A stretch of DNA of 64,000 nucleotides from Rotaria sordida (Eukaryota; Rotifera; Eurotatoria; Philodinida; Philodinidae). Positions 62,001-64,000 of this stretch are shown in pieces. The stretch is from the NCBI GenBank assembly GCA_905250125.1, contig CAJNOL010000732.1:1-64000 (forward strand), read 5' to 3'. The position numbers and the translations under genes are program-made. The notes under the pieces are model-generated. The model was given only the letters and a program-made list of their open reading frames with translations. It did no database searches and was not told the DNA's origin. Within the stretch, counting starts at the first letter, position 1. Each line of letters begins with the position of its first letter.

Positions 62001-64000
62001 ATTGATCAGAAGACGAGGAAAAAACAACTGAAATTGCAGTCTTGAAATTTTAGAAGTAGAGCCTATCGGGTCCAGGTCTGAAAATTCTGTTTCAACCAAG
62101 ATCGGATCCAAATTTTCTTGGACCTGATGGGCTCTACCTAGAAGTCTTTAAAACTATAGATTTCGTGAAATACGACCTAAAAGAAATGTTGAAGTTTAGG
62201 GTAGAAATTGGGACATCCTTTCTCCAAAGACATTGTTGATATACAATCACAGACCGTATCATTGAATTGCTGGAGAATTAAGTAAAATGATGGTGAAAAA
62301 ATGTGTCCCATAATCGATAGAATAAAACAATTTCATTGTGATTAGCAACGATAAATACATTGTGTTCCACATTTTGATTCCGCAGGAACTGGTAACAACT
62401 TTTAATATATGTTGAAGTCTGATATTTTCCTCTCGACAGAAACATATCAAGAATGTATGGGATGGATTCATCATTGAAGAAATAATGAAAAGAAAAACAT
62501 CCAATTTTTGCGGAACTTATGTTGAAATTAGTTCCTCAAATCTAATTGGATTCGAATATAAGTTGAAAAATTTTCGATACAATATGTTCTATTTGATTGA
62601 TTATGAAAATGTAATAATCTTTTCTTTGATTCTGTTATTCGACATAGTAAAATTGAAATATATAGTTTCATAACAAACTAGGAGAAAATATCATTATGAA
62701 TACATTTTGTACGTCTCTTTCCTCAAGTATGAATGACTCGACATCCTATATCTTTGAACCTAACACTATTGTTAATTATCCGTAAATCGATGAATTATTT
62801 TGCTCTTAAAGACGATATATATGAAATATTGAATCATTTTTAAAAATTTTTCTAGGATAAATATGAAAATCTAGAACAACAATCCGATAATAATGATCAA
62901 CAACGTTTAAAAATTGATCAAGAAATCTCTAGTCGACAAGAAAAACAACTCGAATTGGATAAAATAATAATATCATTAACTGAAGATATACGTATAAATG
63001 ATGAAAGTATTCATGATAAACAAATAACAATTGATCTTTTAAAAAATGAATTAAAACAAAAACAACAAAATTTAGATGAATTAATTAAAATTGATCAAGA
63101 TAAAACAAATGTTTATGGTAAATGGATGTCAGATTGTTTAAAAAAAATTCAAAATGATCAAAGATTTCATAAAAAACCTATTGGTCCAATAGGTAAAATT
63201 TTTTGAAAAATTTCTATTCTCTTCAATTATTTTTCATTCTTTCTAAGGTCGTTATATTCATTGTATTAATTCACATTGGTCATATGCTGTTGAAAAACAT
63301 CTTGCACCTATAATGTTATCATTTATTTGTACAGATAATCATGATGAAAAAATTCTAATTGAAATATTTTCATCATATTCATTTGATCGTCGTCCACCAA
63401 TCTATGTTCGAACACATTCAAATAAAGTTCATGATGTATCTGGAACATTAAAACATATTAAACAAGCAAATCTTTTATCAATATATGATGTATTAAAAAT
63501 TGATAATATAACTGTTGAATGTGCATTAATTGATTTTAAACAAATTGAAGCTACAATTTTACTTGAAAATTTAGAACAAGTTAAACAAATTCGACAAAGT
63601 GAAATATTACATTGGGACAAAATTGATAGAAAAGTTAAACAAGTTGTTGAAGCATGGACATCTGATGGTTCAAATATTAAATTTGATAAAACATTTCGTA
63701 TATATACAAATGATAAACAACCAATTAAATATTTTTTAACACATAATACAGAATCATTATCAATTGAAGAATTAGATATTGAAGTCAAACATTTAAATAA
63801 TCAAATTCAAGAAATAAAGACATCAATGAATGAATTAAAAACAATTCGAAAAACAAAAACTGATGAAATGAATCAAACGAAAAAAATGAATACACATAAT
63901 AAAAAGAAAATTAGAGAATTAATAAAGGTAATTCAAGATAAGAAAGATATAGGAAATACGATTATCCGATATCGTCAACTGTCTGAAGATAAACGGCAAT
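59009..64000 (+). CDS. SMC6: SMC6, N-terminal ATPase half to hinge (3' end outside window)
   Basis: Ten exons seen: 59009-59231, 59285-59387, 60529-60653, 60707-60858, 60914-61015, 61072-61209, 61270-61350, 61426-61644, 62856-63192 and 63248 to the window end, in phase. Protein start: LHMLNFMCHKNFSI, then Walker A GVNGSGKST, whose Gly codon before the Lys is split by intron 1. SFIQKGETSAQLTITLANEG, VISTRKETIDEII and LCVLHQEIAKTFLISSDSRK follow in the order of SMC6, with the C-x-x-H of LNFMCH typical of it. A long coiled coil leads to the hinge at KKPIGPIGRYIHC and RRPPIYVRTH. SMC6 pairs with SMC5 in the chromosome-repair complex. Introns 2 and 8 are long (about 1.1 and 1.2 kb) for this genome. 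The frame is open at the window end; a donor near 63928 is possible but not needed. Confidence 0.94.
62052..62142. repeat. Short imperfect palindrome in SMC6 intron 8
   Basis: GTAGAGCCTATCGGGTCC on the left and GGACCTGATGGGCTCTAC on the right form an inverted repeat of about 18 bp with two mismatches, about 90 bp overall. It is a MITE relic or hairpin. Confidence 0.5.

Noticed and set aside
1..64000. Search for tRNA, rRNA and CRISPR signals
   Set aside because: I saw no T-loop/acceptor combination, no rRNA-like block, and no regularly spaced identical repeats with unique spacers. The tandem arrays present are spacer-free satellites.

Overview
The window is AT-rich animal DNA. Genes are split by many short introns (mostly 50-70 bp, GT-AG), polyA-signal-like AATAAA motifs follow several genes, and the proteins are typically metazoan (HRD1/SYVN1, a Hox2-type homeobox, FBXO22, golgin-45, an NFIL3-like bZIP, CCDC93, SMC6). 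A degenerated Hox2 gene, compact introns, a fungal-type transporter gene and many small DNA transposons fit a rotifer, perhaps bdelloid. That assignment is inference; no marker gene proves it. Exon structures were read by eye from splice sites and phase, and all chained models keep frame.

Layout. 1-1302 (+): 3' part of SYVN1. 3559-5538 (-): a gene joining a TALE homeodomain to a BRCA1-type tandem BRCT. 6648-6802: a hAT-type MITE. 8425-8982 (+): small unknown gene. 10130-11555 (+): Hox2/proboscipedia-like gene with a 17-nt exon inside the homeobox. 12170-13502 (+): FBXO22. 13642-15291 (+): golgin-45/BLZF1. 16862-17470 (-) and 17930-20747 (+): divergent NFIL3-like bZIP and CCDC93. 21957-22421 and 24842-25291 (-): two small four-TM proteins. 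26941-37406 (+): 13-exon gene for a long, low-complexity, AKAP2/MISP-like protein, with an assembly gap in a minisatellite. 39507-39848 (+): doubtful small ORF. 40050-40978 (-): His-rich protein. 41168-43094 (-): coiled-coil/basic protein. 44822-46704 (+): MFS transporter of the anion:cation symporter type, best known from fungi. 47171-58155: a second copy of that transporter, keeping only exon 1 and exons 6-7, split by about 10.3 kb of foreign DNA. 59009-64000 (+): SMC6, running off the window.

The 10.3-kb insert is a nest. A GC-rich coiled-coil/RGG gene (- strand, 47875-53432) is interrupted by a 4,005-bp hAT-like element with a perfect 8-bp target duplication, and its second intron holds a 190-bp MITE flanked by TA. 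Next come 33-bp and about 31-bp tandem arrays, an inverted-repeat element inside the first array, a pogo-like MITE, and a 971-bp foldback palindrome whose right edge meets the 5' splice site of transporter intron 5.

The most interesting items are the homeodomain-BRCA1 BRCT protein, the micro-exon coding the recognition helix of the Hox2 homeodomain, and the broken transporter copy, whose intron 5 is identical to that of its intact neighbour while the flanking exons have diverged.
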